From: Flavobacterium sp. HJJ
Lineage (GTDB): Bacteria; Bacteroidota; Bacteroidia; Flavobacteriales; Flavobacteriaceae
NCBI RefSeq assembly: GCF_015351475.1
Contig: NZ_JADKPR010000027.1
Span: forward strand, 1-64,000
Direction of reading: 5' to 3'
DNA: 64,000 bases
A program made the translations under genes and the position numbers. This document shows, piece by piece, positions 16,587 to 26,228 of the stretch. The notes under the pieces are model-generated. The model was not told the origin of the DNA and did no database searches. It was given only the letters and a program-made list of their open reading frames with translations. The number at the start of each line of letters is the position of its first letter. Within the stretch, counting starts at the first letter, position 1.

Positions 16587-17849
16587 CTACGTCTTCTGTT
16601 TTTTCTTTCGAGCGGCAGGGAACAAAACGTTATTTAAAATTAATCGGTAGCCAGGAGAATTGGGATGCAGATCTAAAACTGTCGCAGGATCGCCCACTTG
16701 GTGCTGAAAATCTTCGGGATCATGACCTCCATAAAAAGTAAACATGCCTTTTCCTTTTTCACCATGAATATATCTGGCCTCCCCATTGAGTTCGCAGGTT
16801 CCCATTACCAGAACATTTGATTTTACAAATTCAGAATCAAAAGCTGTGGTCTGCCCCATAAATCCTTTGATTAACTGCGTATGATTTTGGCACAGCATGC
16901 TTGGAATAAAATCCCATTTGGCAGAATATTCCATCAACGTAAAATAGTCTTTATCCATTGGTATTCTCCTTTTCTGCGTCATATCAATATCTGAGAACTC
17001 ATATTGTTCCGGTCTTCGCTCCAGCGTAAAATTTTTGAAGGCAAAAGTACTTCCATAATTCAGCTTGGACTGATAATTAGCCTCACTCGGATCTCCGTCA
17101 AACATTGATTCGCAGATATCAACTCCATCTGCTGCCAAAGCAATATCAAAACTATCAGTTGCCGAACACATTGCAAACATAAAACCGCCACCGATTACAA
17201 AATCCCTAATTTTTTTGGCAACAGCGCCTTTCTCCTGAGACACTTTTTCGTAACCTAATTTTTTTGCCAGATCTTCGGCATCTCTTTTTTGATTAATGTA
17301 CCAGGGAATATTTTTATATGCTCCATAAAATTTTCCATATTGCCCTGTAAAATCTTCGTGATGCAGATGCAGCCAGTCATAAAGCAATAATTGGTCACTC
17401 AGCACCTCTTCATCATAAATAGGTGTAAAAGGAATTTCGGCATAAGTCAAAACCAGTGTTACTGCATCATCCCAAGGCTGTTTCCCTTTTGGCGTATAAA
17501 CCGCAATTTTGGGCGCTTTTTCCAGAATAACAGTTTCCATGTTTTGAGAAGGACTGGAAATTTCATTCAGGATTGAGGCTTGCTCTCCATCTGAAAGCAC
17601 TTCGAAACTTACACCGCGAATCTGGCATTCTTTTCTAATTTCCTCGGCATCGGGCAATAAAAAAGAGCCTCCTCGATAGTTTAACAGCCAGCTGGCTTTA
17701 TAATTTTTGGCCAGACACCAATAAGTAATTCCGTAAGCTTTGAGGTGATTCTGCTGCGTAGTTTCATCCATTGGCAGCAAAATATAAGAAGCTCTCGAGG
17801 ATACCGCTATTAGAAAAATAAATATAAAAGAAAATATTCTGCGCATCAT
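16587..17849 (-). CDS. Exported protein of the Bacteroidota family often annotated 'asparagine synthetase B'
   Basis: 420 aa with an N-terminal signal (FSFIFIFLIAVSSRAS). Conserved-looking stretches include YILLPMDETTQQNHLKAYG, WDDAVTLVLTYAEIPF, LYDWLHLHHEDFTGQYG, IGGGFMFAMCSATDSFD and ARYIHGEKGKGMFTFYGGH. I recall this family being labelled asparagine synthetase B in Flavobacterium genomes, but no ATP-pyrophosphatase or N-terminal nucleophile Cys amidotransferase is visible and the protein is exported, so that name is probably wrong. The GGGFMFAMC element is reminiscent of the class I glutamine amidotransferase-like nucleophile elbow. Real function unknown. Confidence 0.7.
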   Translation of the reverse strand: MMRRIFSFIFIFLIAVSSRASYILLPMDETTQQNHLKAYGITYWCLAKNYKASWLLNYRGGSFLLPDAEEIRKECQIRGVSFEVLSDGEQASILNEISSPSQNMETVILEKAPKIAVYTPKGKQPWDDAVTLVLTYAEIPFTPIYDEEVLSDQLLLYDWLHLHHEDFTGQYGKFYGAYKNIPWYINQKRDAEDLAKKLGYEKVSQEKGAVAKKIRDFVIGGGFMFAMCSATDSFDIALAADGVDICESMFDGDPSEANYQSKLNYGSTFAFKNFTLERRPEQYEFSDIDMTQKRRIPMDKDYFTLMEYSAKWDFIPSMLCQNHTQLIKGFMGQTTAFDSEFVKSNVLVMGTCELNGEARYIHGEKGKGMFTFYGGHDPEDFQHQVGDPATVLDLHPNSPGYRLILNNVLFPAARKKKQKT

Positions 17850-17934
17850 TTTAAAACGATTTTAAAGCAAAGATAACTGTAAGCAGTTAAAGTATACTTT
17901 TAAATCATACAAAATATTTTTTGGCATGATTCTA

Positions 17935-18600
17935 TTAAATATCCAAAGAAACCAAATTATGCTGTATCGCAAAAACAACCAATCCTGCAATATTTTTGGA
18001 CTCCGTTTTTAGTAACAGATTATTTCTGTGGCCTTCGACAGTTCTTGGACTTATGAATAATTTTTCGCCAATTTCTACTGTACTTTTTTGCTTGCAGATG
18101 AGCTGTAAAACTTCGAGCTCCCGGGAAGTTATAAAATTGGTGTCAAAACTACACTTCGATTTTTTATTGGAAATAATATCTTTCTGGATAATATTCATTA
18201 CGTAATCCGAATAATAAAATCCCTTTCCTGCCACTTCATTGATGGTTGCAAATAATTCCTGCGGCGTTGAATTTTTAACTAAGTAAGAAACTGCTCCTAC
18301 ATCAACCATATTGGCTATAAATGATTTCGAATCATAACTGGTTAATGCAATAATTTTTATATCTGGAAAATCTTTTCGGATAATCTTAGTGGCTTCAATT
18401 CCATTAAGCAACGGCATTTTTAAATCCATGATTATAATATCAGGCTTTGGATTACCGCTCTTTAAAAAATCCATCAATTCGAGACCGTTTGAAGCTTCAA
18501 AAAGGACCTCTATATTTTTTTCTCCGCTCAGTAAAAACGAAATACCTTTTCGAAAAAGCACTTCATCATCAACAAGAATTATTTTTATAGTTTTATTCAT
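17935..18600 (-). CDS. NarL/FixJ-type response regulator
   Basis: 221 aa. The receiver domain has the acidic pair in LVDDE, the phospho-acceptor Asp in IIMDLKMP, a Thr-type switch (ALTSYD) and Lys in LVKNST. The C-terminal LuxR-type HTH is canonical: TSRELEVLQLICKQ, then STVEIGEKLFISPRTVEGHR. It starts 3 bp after the end of the kinase gene on the same strand, so the pair is co-transcribed. Regulated genes are not evident nearby. Confidence 0.92.
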   Translation of the reverse strand: MNKTIKIILVDDEVLFRKGISFLLSGEKNIEVLFEASNGLELMDFLKSGNPKPDIIIMDLKMPLLNGIEATKIIRKDFPDIKIIALTSYDSKSFIANMVDVGAVSYLVKNSTPQELFATINEVAGKGFYYSDYVMNIIQKDIISNKKSKCSFDTNFITSRELEVLQLICKQKSTVEIGEKLFISPRTVEGHRNNLLLKTESKNIAGLVVFAIQHNLVSLDI

Positions 18601-18603
18601 AAT

Positions 18604-19275
18604 TTAAAAATTAAAAATAACCGAAATCCCTTTATTCAGCTGTGATTCAATCTTGAGATTTCCCTCAAGAACTGCTACTCTGCCTGCTACATTTTTCATT
18701 CCTAAACCTTTGTGATTCTTCAGCTCACTCAAATCAAAACCAACTCCGTTATCTGAATAGCTGCACGTTTTTATTCCATCTGTTTCATTAAAAGAAATAA
18801 AAATTGCTTTTGCTTTTCCATGCTGTATTGAATTAGCAAGAAGCTCCTGTAAAATTCTAAAAACATGAATGTGTTTTTCATTATCTATAAAATCAAACTT
18901 TACATTATTTACATATTCTATATCAACATCAGCGGCATCTGCTAATTCAGAACATAATTCTTCAATTCCTGCATGAAGCCCAAATTTTTCTAAAACCGGC
19001 GGAAGCAGGCTGTAAGTCATTTTTTTTGAACTCGTTAATGCTTTTGAAGTATATTCAATAATATTTTTGGTAATCTCTTCAATGTCCTTTTGAGATAAAT
19101 TTGGAATTTTTAATAAATGACAATTTAGAGAAATCACATTTAGCTTTGACCCTAAATCATCATGCAGACCTTGTGCAATCCGTTTTCTGTCCATCTCTAA
19201 TGAACGAACGGCAGCCGATAACTGATTTTTACATTGAGAAATGTTCAAATTTTGAAATACCATTCTTTTTCTCAT
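18604..19275 (-). CDS. Soluble HisKA_3-type histidine kinase
   Basis: 223 aa with no membrane segment or sensor domain. The dimerisation helix carries the phospho-acceptor His in RKRIAQGLHDDLGSKLN, followed by HATPase_c boxes: ILQELLANSIQHG (N box), DNGVGFDL (G1) and GLGMKNVAGRV (G2). It is therefore a cytoplasmic kinase core that must sense through an unknown partner or internal signal. It forms a two-gene unit with the following NarL-type regulator. Confidence 0.88.
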   Translation of the reverse strand: MRKRMVFQNLNISQCKNQLSAAVRSLEMDRKRIAQGLHDDLGSKLNVISLNCHLLKIPNLSQKDIEEITKNIIEYTSKALTSSKKMTYSLLPPVLEKFGLHAGIEELCSELADAADVDIEYVNNVKFDFIDNEKHIHVFRILQELLANSIQHGKAKAIFISFNETDGIKTCSYSDNGVGFDLSELKNHKGLGMKNVAGRVAVLEGNLKIESQLNKGISVIFNF

Positions 19276-19732
19276 ATTTGTTTAGATTTAACTAATAAAT
19301 AATTACTCTTCCTTACAGCGGTTTGGCTTAATAAATAAGAATATACTGCCTGCATAACAGCTGATTCAGCTTGCTATTTTCAAATGTCAATCAAATTTAT
19401 ATCAAAATTAGTAATTTTCCTAATAAATAATTTTAAAAACACAGTTATTTATTAACCAACTAACTTACAAACAGTTATTTAAAAAAAATATCCATAAATT
19501 TTATAATTCTCAAATGTGTAAATAATACACTATTGATTTATAAAATTAAATTCAGCATATAAGTCAGCACATTAAAAAAACGTTAAGCTTAGGAACTATT
19601 TTTATAAGAAATCATTACCTGTTTATACATTTTGAAACATTTTACTGCCGATAGACAGGCAAAAAAAAAATCAGCTGTAAATTAATTTACAGCTGATTAC
19701 TCAATTTTTGAAAATGAAGCTTATGTTACATT
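19276..19732. other. Gene-free AT-rich stretch
   Basis: No gene is seen. It separates the two-component pair from dnaB, which ends here. Apart from the dnaB terminator (19661-19699) only AT-rich sequence with TTATTTA-like short repeats is visible; it probably contains the kinase promoter, which I could not place. Confidence 0.4.
19661..19699 (-). terminator. Terminator of dnaB
   Basis: A 13-bp inverted repeat, AATCAGCTGTAAA/TTTACAGCTGATT, preceded on the plus strand by a run of A, which reads as a U tract on the minus-strand transcript. Confidence 0.8.
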
Positions 19733-21280
19733 TTAAAAAGGAACATCGCCATCATCATCGTCATCATTATTAAAATTACTTCCAAAAGCATCATTTGCCG
19801 AAGGAAGGTTTCTAGTGATAAACGAACTGTCGTCATGGTTCATACTCGAAGGCAAATCGTCATAACCGGAACTATAATCTTCTAAATTATCGAAACGCCC
19901 TAAATGACCAATAAATTTCAAACGAACATTTTCGATACCGCCATTTCTATGTTTGGCAATCATAATTTCACCTTGACCGGCAGTTGAAGATGCTTCTTCA
20001 TCATCCCATTCATCGATTTTATAATATTCAGGACGGTATAAAAAGGAAACGATATCCGCATCCTGCTCGATCGCTCCAGATTCACGAAGGTCGGAAAGTA
20101 ACGGTCTTTTACTCGATCCACGTGTCTCAACCGCACGCGATAGCTGCGAAAGTGCAATTACAGGAACATTTAACTCCTTTGCCAGCGCTTTTAAATTTCG
20201 GGAAATAGTCGAAATCTCCTGTTCACGGTTTCCTCCCCCTTTGGAATTTCCACCGGCAGTCATTAACTGCAGATAATCAATAATAATGATTTTTATACCA
20301 TGCTGAGACACTAAACGTCTTGCTTTAGCCCTTAAATCGAAAATAGATAAGGAAGGTGTATCATCAATAAAAAGAGGTGCTTTTTCTAAATTTTTCACTT
20401 TGGTACTCAATTGTTCCCACTCGTGTTTTTCAAGTTTTCCGGTACGCAGCTTCTCAGAAGACAATCCGGTTTCTGAGGAAATCAGCCTGGTGATCAGCTG
20501 TACCGACGCCATCTCCAGCGAAAATAAAGCTACTGGATGCCCAAAATCTATCGCTATATTTCTGGCCATAGACAAAATAAAGGCCGTTTTTCCCATCGCT
20601 GGTCTCGCAGCAATAATAATTAAATCACTTGGCTGCCAGCCCGAAGTAAGCTTATCTAATTTATGAAAACCAGTCGCTACACCGCTCAATCCTTCTTGAC
20701 CAGCAATTTCTTCAATACGTTTTTTGGCTTGTAATACTAAACTTTGAGCCGTTTCGGAACTACGTTTTATATTTCCTTGTGTAACTTCGTAAAGTTTGGA
20801 TTCGGCTTGATCCAATAAATCAAACACATCGGCCGTTTCATCATAAGAAGCCTCAATAATTTCAGATGAAATTCGAATCAGACTTCGTTGAATAAACTTT
20901 TGAAGAATAATTCTGGAGTGAAATTCAATATGCGCTGATGACGAAATCTTTTGTGTAAGCTGAATCAGATAGAAATCGCCTCCGGCTAAATCTAACTTCG
21001 CATTTTTTCTAAGCTGAGCAGATACAGTCAGCAAATCGATTGGCTGCGTATCATTAAACAATTGAACAATAGCTTCAAAAATATATTTGTGAGCATCTTT
21101 GTAAAACGCATCTGCCTGCAGAATATCAATTACATCATCAACTCCTTTTTTGTCAATCATCATAGCGCCAAGCACAGCCTCTTCCAAATCTAATGCCTGC
21201 GGTGGTAATTTTCCTTTTTCTAAGTTTATAATTGTTGTTTTGTCCACTTTTACTGGACTCATATTTTTGAAATTTTCCAT
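19733..21280 (-). CDS. dnaB: Replicative DNA helicase DnaB
   Basis: Hexameric helicase that unwinds DNA at the replication fork. The N-terminal primase-interacting domain (PPQALDLEEAVLGAMM) is followed by a linker and the RecA-like motor: Walker A in ARPAMGKTAF, Walker B in KIIIIDYLQLM, and SQLSRAVETRGSKRP-type DNA-binding and arginine-finger regions (RPLLSDLRESGAIEQDAD). 515 aa is normal. The C-terminal tail is very acidic, ending in a run of Asp before GDVPF. It is not preceded by rplI here. A large plus-strand frame inside it is a shadow. Confidence 0.97.
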   Translation of the reverse strand: MENFKNMSPVKVDKTTIINLEKGKLPPQALDLEEAVLGAMMIDKKGVDDVIDILQADAFYKDAHKYIFEAIVQLFNDTQPIDLLTVSAQLRKNAKLDLAGGDFYLIQLTQKISSSAHIEFHSRIILQKFIQRSLIRISSEIIEASYDETADVFDLLDQAESKLYEVTQGNIKRSSETAQSLVLQAKKRIEEIAGQEGLSGVATGFHKLDKLTSGWQPSDLIIIAARPAMGKTAFILSMARNIAIDFGHPVALFSLEMASVQLITRLISSETGLSSEKLRTGKLEKHEWEQLSTKVKNLEKAPLFIDDTPSLSIFDLRAKARRLVSQHGIKIIIIDYLQLMTAGGNSKGGGNREQEISTISRNLKALAKELNVPVIALSQLSRAVETRGSSKRPLLSDLRESGAIEQDADIVSFLYRPEYYKIDEWDDEEASSTAGQGEIMIAKHRNGGIENVRLKFIGHLGRFDNLEDYSSGYDDLPSSMNHDDSSFITRNLPSANDAFGSNFNNDDDDDGDVPF

Positions 21281-21365
21281 GTAGCGAAAGTAACTAAAAT
21301 TAAAAAAAAATCACAATTGAGTTATTACAGCTTATTGTTTATAAAAACTCACATTTTGTTTATAA

Positions 21366-21400
21366 CCAAAAAAAAATCCGAAACTATAAGGCTTCGGATT
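21366..21400 (-). terminator. Terminator of accA
   Basis: Stem AATCCGAA/TTCGGATT, with a plus-strand A run on the far side that gives a U tract on the minus-strand transcript. It lies 21 bp beyond the accA stop. Confidence 0.75.
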
Positions 21401-21420
21401 AAGATCTTAAAAATGGTGAT

Positions 21421-22374
21421 TTACTCTTTAAACTCGCCCATTTTACAGTATTTCTCCATTCTTTGAGCTATTAAATCTTCTGTTGATAAGTCTTTCAATT
21501 CGTTATACCCTTTCATGATGTACTGCTCTACTGTAGTGAAAGTAGTTTCTCTGTCATAATGAGCTCCACCTAAAGGTTCTGGAATGATATCGTCAACTAA
21601 TTTTTGTTTTTTCATATCTGCTGAAGTCAATTTTAAAGCTTCTGCAGCCTGCTCTTTATAATCCCAGCTTTTCCATAAAATGGACGAACAGGATTCTGGC
21701 GAAATAACAGAATACCAAGTGTTTTCCAGCATATAAACCCGGTCTCCAACACCAATACCTAACGCACCTCCAGAAGCACCTTCACCTACGATAATCGTTA
21801 TAACCGGAACTTTTAAAAGCACCATTTCAAAAATATTTCTTGCAATGGCTTCTCCCTGTCCGCGTTCTTCGGCTTCCAGGCCAGGATAAGCACCAGGAGT
21901 ATCGATCAAAGTTACAACAGGAATACCAAACTTCTCAGCCATTTTCATCAAACGCAAAGCTTTTCTGTACCCTTCAGGGTTAGCCATACCAAAATTTCTA
22001 TATTGGCGGGTCTTTGTGTTGAAACCTTTTTGCTGTCCAATAATCATAAACGACTGTCCGCCTATTTTACCTAAACCGCCAATCATCGCTTTATCATCTT
22101 TAAAACCTCTGTCTCCATGAAGCTCTAAAAAAGTGTCTCCGCAAAGCCCTTTAATATGATCCAGCGTATAAGGACGGCTTGGGTGCCGCGATAATTGCAC
22201 ACGTTGCCAAGCTGTTAGATTTTTATAAATCTGTTTTTTTGTTTCCTCTAATTTTTTATTGATCTGTTTGCAGGTATTAGTAACATCGACATCCGATTCT
22301 AAACCGATAACGACACATTTGTCTAACTGCTCTTCAAGTTCTTTTATAGGAAGCTCAAAATCTAAATATTCCAT
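21421..22374 (-). CDS. accA: Acetyl-CoA carboxylase carboxyltransferase subunit alpha
   Basis: Transfers the carboxyl group from biotin to acetyl-CoA in the first step of fatty acid synthesis, together with AccD. The 317 aa are full length. Visible family features: the N-terminal helical part, LSRHPSRPYTLDHI, ELHGDRGFKDDKAMIGG, and the crotonase-fold core with TLIDTPGAYPGLEAEERGQ and GEGASGGALGIGVGD. The gene stands alone between dnaB and a transporter gene, each with its own spacer. Confidence 0.97.
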   Translation of the reverse strand: MEYLDFELPIKELEEQLDKCVVIGLESDVDVTNTCKQINKKLEETKKQIYKNLTAWQRVQLSRHPSRPYTLDHIKGLCGDTFLELHGDRGFKDDKAMIGGLGKIGGQSFMIIGQQKGFNTKTRQYRNFGMANPEGYRKALRLMKMAEKFGIPVVTLIDTPGAYPGLEAEERGQGEAIARNIFEMVLLKVPVITIIVGEGASGGALGIGVGDRVYMLENTWYSVISPESCSSILWKSWDYKEQAAEALKLTSADMKKQKLVDDIIPEPLGGAHYDRETTFTTVEQYIMKGYNELKDLSTEDLIAQRMEKYCKMGEFKE

Positions 22375-22508
22375 AGGATTTCTGAGTATTTATTATTGTT
22401 TTTATTTTTTTGATTTGGAACTGCAAATATAAAATTTAATATCATTATACACTTATTTTTTTGACCAAGTAGAAAAAATAGGTTTTACGACAATAAAAAA
22501 TCTTACAA

Positions 22509-23390
22509 TCAATCTTCTTTTCTATAATGTTTTATGACTCCGTTCAAAAGCACCGTAATTACAATTACAACTGCTCCAATATAAAATTCTGTACTCATTT
22601 TTTCTTTTCCTCCAATGATAAAATAAGCCAGCACAATACCGTAAACCGGCTCTAAATTAGTGGTTAACATAACTGTATAAGGCGTCAATCTGCGCATAAC
22701 CCTTATCGAAGCCGTAAAGGCGTAAGCAGTACAGACCGATGCTAAAACCAATATCAGAATCCAGTTTTTGGCAGACAGCATAAAAAAATCTGCCGTAAAA
22801 GAACCTCGAAATAAAAAATAAATCGAGATAAAAATAAATCCGGCCAAAAACTCATAAAAGGAAATCAGCGACGGATCGTGATCCACAATAAGTTTCCCGT
22901 TCATCAAAGTAAATACTACTCCCAGCAGAATAGAAACTAATGCCAGCAGCATTCCGTTCAAATAATTAATTTCTACCTTCATAATCATTCCTAGACCAGC
23001 AATAATGATTAATCCAAAAAACACTTCATACCAGAGTACTTTCCTCCCATAAAACAAGGGTTCCAGTAAGGATGCAAAAAATGCTCCTAATGAAAAAACC
23101 GACAGCGTAATGGATACTGTAGAGATTTTTATTGCTTCAAAAAAGAAAATCCAGTGCAGGGCAATTAAAAGCCCTACAAAAGTGAACCTGCTTAAAACTT
23201 TAAGTGTGACTTTAAATGATTTTTTCTTTAAGCCAAGAAAAAAAGCTAGAAAAACAGCAGCAAAAAACATTCTGTACCAAACCAAAAAATCGGACTGAAT
23301 GGTTATTAATGCTCCTAAAATTGCTGTAAACCCCCAAATAAAAACAATTAAATGCAGATTTAAGTAGCTCTTTAAATTATCGTTTTGCAT
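22509..23390 (-). CDS. EamA/DMT-family transporter
   Basis: 293 aa with about ten hydrophobic helices in two EamA halves, as in the drug/metabolite transporter superfamily. Signature-like stretches are HLIVFIWGFTAILGA at the start and LTPYTVMLTTNLEPVYGIVLAYF in the second half. Substrate cannot be told from sequence. Its start overlaps the end of the upstream permease gene by 14 bp, so it is probably translated from the same transcript. Confidence 0.9.
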   Translation of the reverse strand: MQNDNLKSYLNLHLIVFIWGFTAILGALITIQSDFLVWYRMFFAAVFLAFFLGLKKKSFKVTLKVLSRFTFVGLLIALHWIFFFEAIKISTVSITLSVFSLGAFFASLLEPLFYGRKVLWYEVFFGLIIIAGLGMIMKVEINYLNGMLLALVSILLGVVFTLMNGKLIVDHDPSLISFYEFLAGFIFISIYFLFRGSFTADFFMLSAKNWILILVLASVCTAYAFTASIRVMRRLTPYTVMLTTNLEPVYGIVLAYFIIGGKEKMSTEFYIGAVVIVITVLLNGVIKHYRKED

Positions 23391-24465
23391 TCCGTAGTAA
23401 ATAAACAGCTAATATTCCAAAAACTATATTAGGCAGCCAAACCGCTATGAATGGCGAAAAACTTGATTTCTCTGCCAATACACCAAATATTTTATCTAAA
23501 AAGACAAATGAAAAGGCTACTGCAATTCCTATTGCCAAGTTGACTCCCATACCGCCTCTGCGCTTCATTGAAGATACCGAAACGGCTATAATGGTCAATA
23601 TAAATGCCGAAACCGGCACACTGTATTTTTTATACAAAACAACCAGATAAACGTTGATATTAGAAGAACCGCGTTTTTTTTCTTTATCAATAAACGCATT
23701 CAGTTCTCCTAAACTTAAAGTCTCTGCAATATAAACCACTGGTGCCAAATCCTCAAGGTCAAAACTGAATTTCATCTTCTTTTCAGGCGCTTTTTCGATC
23801 ACGTCATTTTCAGAACCAAGAGTTCTTTTGGTATAATCAAATAATGAATAATTCTTTTCTTTTGGATTCCACTGGATTCTGCTGGCCGTAATTTTATATT
23901 CTAATTTTTCTTTTTTAAATCGTTCCAACGAAAAATTATAAGCCGTTTTAGACTCATTATTAAAGCTGTTTACATAGATGAAATCATTATCGCTGATTTG
24001 TCTGTAAACATCGGTATTATCACCCCGCATGAGCTGTTTCCCGTCACTCCTCAGGTAAGTATACCTGAAATTATTGTAGCCTTCACTCGATACAGGAATA
24101 ACCCAAAAACCCATCAGCAGAACGATAATGGATATAATAGAAGCACCTATAATATAAGGCCGCATAAATCGCGTAAATGAAATTCCCGAACTCAAAATAG
24201 CAATAATTTCAGTATCATTTGCCAGCTTAGAAGTAAACCAGATAACAGATATAAACAAGAATATCGGAAAGAGGTTATTCATAAAGTAAATAGTAAAATG
24301 ATAGTAATAAATGGCGATTTTTAAAACCGGCACTTGATTCTCAATCATTTTATTGATTTTCTCCGATACGTCTATAATTACTCCAATAGGAGCAAACAGC
24401 AGAAGCATAACCGCAAAAGTGGCTAAATATCTTTTTAAAATGTATTTGTCAATTATTGTTAACAT
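23377..24465 (-). CDS. LptF/LptG family permease
   Basis: 362 aa of the YjgP/YjgQ family, inner-membrane parts of the ABC system that moves lipopolysaccharide to the outer membrane. It shows the family start (IIDKYILKRYLATFAVMLLLF), membrane helices at the N-terminus, a periplasmic beta-jellyroll in the middle, and three C-terminal helices. IIAILSSGISFTRFMRP matches the coupling region. It lies 73 bp downstream of tgt; this placement of an LptG-type gene after tgt supports LptG rather than LptF, but the two are hard to tell apart. Confidence 0.88.
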   Translation of the reverse strand: MLTIIDKYILKRYLATFAVMLLLFAPIGVIIDVSEKINKMIENQVPVLKIAIYYYHFTIYFMNNLFPIFLFISVIWFTSKLANDTEIIAILSSGISFTRFMRPYIIGASIISIIVLLMGFWVIPVSSEGYNNFRYTYLRSDGKQLMRGDNTDVYRQISDNDFIYVNSFNNESKTAYNFSLERFKKEKLEYKITASRIQWNPKEKNYSLFDYTKRTLGSENDVIEKAPEKKMKFSFDLEDLAPVVYIAETLSLGELNAFIDKEKKRGSSNINVYLVVLYKKYSVPVSAFILTIIAVSVSSMKRRGGMGVNLAIGIAVAFSFVFLDKIFGVLAEKSSFSPFIAVWLPNIVFGILAVYLLRNAKR

Positions 24466-24538
24466 AAAAGTTTAATTGTGAAATCGTTAATTCGATTATT
24501 CGGTTAAACAAATAAACGATTAACCGATTAAACCCAAA

Positions 24539-25669
24539 TTATAATCGTTGAGCCATATTTTTAACCATCATCTCTTTCCATGGTCTAAAATCACCTGCTA
24601 GGATATGTTTTCTAGCCTCGCGGACTAACCACATATAAAAACCTAGATTGTGTATCGTAGCAATTTGTTTTCCCAAATATTCATTAGCGGCAAACAAATG
24701 GCGCAAATAGGCCTTAGAATATTCCGTATCCACAAATGTATGCCCCATTTCATCTATCGGAGAGAAATCGGCTTCCCACTTTTTGTTTTTGATATTGATT
24801 GTTCCGTTGGCAGTAAAAAGCATTCCGTTACGGGCATTACGAGTAGGCATCACGCAGTCGAACATATCAATTCCAAGTGCGATATTTTCCAAAATATTAA
24901 TCGGAGTTCCAACACCCATCAAATAACGAGGTTTCTCTTCGGGAAGAATTTCACAGACTACTTCAGTCATTGCATACATTTCTTCAGCAGGTTCTCCTAC
25001 CGAAAGTCCGCCGATTGCATTTCCCTGCTGACCCGAATTAGCAATATATTCTGCTGACTGACGGCGCAGATCTTTATAAGTACTTCCCTGTACAATTGGG
25101 AAAAAAGTCTGCTCATAACCATACTTAAACGGCAGTTTCTCCAAATGATTGATACAGCGGTCCAGCCAGCGGTGCGTCATGTGCATCGAGCGCTGTGCAT
25201 AGCGGTAATCACAGGGATAAGGCGTACACTCATCAAAAGCCATGATAATATCGGCTCCAATGGTACGCTGGATTTCCATCACATTCTCTGGCGTAAAAAA
25301 ATGATACGAACCATCAATATGCGATTTAAACTTTACTCCTTCTTCCTTAATTTTTCGGTTAGCCGACAGTGAATACACTTGATATCCTCCAGAATCGGTC
25401 AGAATATTGCGGTCCCAGTTCATGAATTTATGCAGTCCTCCTGCTTTTTCAAGAATTTCAGTCTGCGGACGCAGGTATAAATGATAGGTATTCCCAAGAA
25501 TAATATCCGGGTTTATTTCTTCTCTCAGTTCCCTTTGGTGCACCCCTTTTACCGAAGCAGCTGTCCCAACAGGCATAAAAATAGGTGTTTCAATCACACC
25601 ATGATCTGTAGTAATACTTCCCGCACGGGCTTTAGACTGCGGATCAGTTTTTAGTAAATCAAACTTCAT
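24539..25669 (-). CDS. tgt: Queuine tRNA-ribosyltransferase
   Basis: Exchanges G34 for a queuosine precursor in tRNAs with GUN anticodons. 376 aa, full length. Motifs include FMPVGTAASVKGV, NTYHLYLRPQ, the active-site DSGGYQVYSLS, FDECTPYP, GGLSVGEP and the zinc-site region CVMPTRNARNGMLFT (with downstream Cys/His residues altered: the usual CxCxxC stretch is not obvious, although HxxxH-like AYLRHLFAANE is present). The missing Cys cluster is worth noting. A plus-strand frame of 135 codons inside it is a shadow. Confidence 0.95.
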   Translation of the reverse strand: MKFDLLKTDPQSKARAGSITTDHGVIETPIFMPVGTAASVKGVHQRELREEINPDIILGNTYHLYLRPQTEILEKAGGLHKFMNWDRNILTDSGGYQVYSLSANRKIKEEGVKFKSHIDGSYHFFTPENVMEIQRTIGADIIMAFDECTPYPCDYRYAQRSMHMTHRWLDRCINHLEKLPFKYGYEQTFFPIVQGSTYKDLRRQSAEYIANSGQQGNAIGGLSVGEPAEEMYAMTEVVCEILPEEKPRYLMGVGTPINILENIALGIDMFDCVMPTRNARNGMLFTANGTINIKNKKWEADFSPIDEMGHTFVDTEYSKAYLRHLFAANEYLGKQIATIHNLGFYMWLVREARKHILAGDFRPWKEMMVKNMAQRL

Positions 25670-25689
25670 ATAGACTTTTTATCAGGGCG

Positions 25690-25720
25690 CAAAGATAGGT
25701 TAATTTAAAACCCGCATCAA
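25690..25720 (-). promoter_or_regulatory. Promoter of the tgt unit
   Basis: On the minus strand TTG (25718-25720), 20 nt, then TATCTTTG (25690-25697), about 20 nt before the tgt ATG. Confidence 0.5.
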
Positions 25721-25935
25721 AAAAATATTTTTCTGCAAATGAATGAAAAACGGCTCCATAAATTCCAAAAAACTATCTCTAAAATCATGCGGGCGTCATT
25801 AAGTTATGAGAAATCCAGAGGATTTCAACGTTTATAGAAATCAAAAACATACGTTACAACAACCCCGGCGGGCTTGTACGATACCGAGAAACATTCGATT
25901 CCTCTGGAGTCATTGTCAAAATCGAATATTATTTA

Positions 25936-26085
25936 TATGACTGTCCGCAAATAATATCGTGTATTTTTTTAGCAACTGATTACACAGATTAACACAGATT
26001 TCATTACTGTTTTTTTTTTAAAATCTGTGAGAATCTGTTTAATCTGTGGCAAAAAAACATTTAGTATGCTTTGCGGATAGTCATA
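25936..26085. repeat. MITE-like palindromic repeat, copy 1
   Basis: About 150 bp bounded by near-perfect inverted termini: TATGACTGTCCGCAAA on the left and TTTGCGGATAGTCATA on the right. The core is a second inverted repeat built from ACAGATT/AATCTGT words. No reading frame is inside, so movement would need a transposase in trans. Confidence 0.65.
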
Positions 26086-26090
26086 AATAG

Positions 26091-26228
26091 TTATAGACTA
26101 TCAGTGACTAATACCCAATCGATAAAATTGGCCACAGATTTCTAAAAAATGCATGTAAAATCTGTGAGAATCTGTGTAATCTGTGGCAAAAAAACATTTA
26201 GTATGCTTTGGCGGATAGTTATATAAAA
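26091..26228. repeat. MITE-like palindromic repeat, copy 2 (degenerate left end)
   Basis: Shares with copy 1 the right half: AATCTGTGAGAATCTGTG followed by TAATCTGTGGC, then the AAAAAAACATTTAGTATGC stretch and a GCGGATAG terminus. The left end is diverged. It abuts copy 1. Confidence 0.55.

Noticed and set aside
16587..17849. True asparagine synthetase
   Set aside because: The protein has a signal peptide and lacks both the N-terminal Cys amidotransferase site and an ATP pyrophosphatase loop.
24650..25057. Plus-strand frame of 135 codons opposite tgt
   Set aside because: It lies wholly inside the conserved tgt coding sequence and has no family resemblance; a shadow of tgt codon use.
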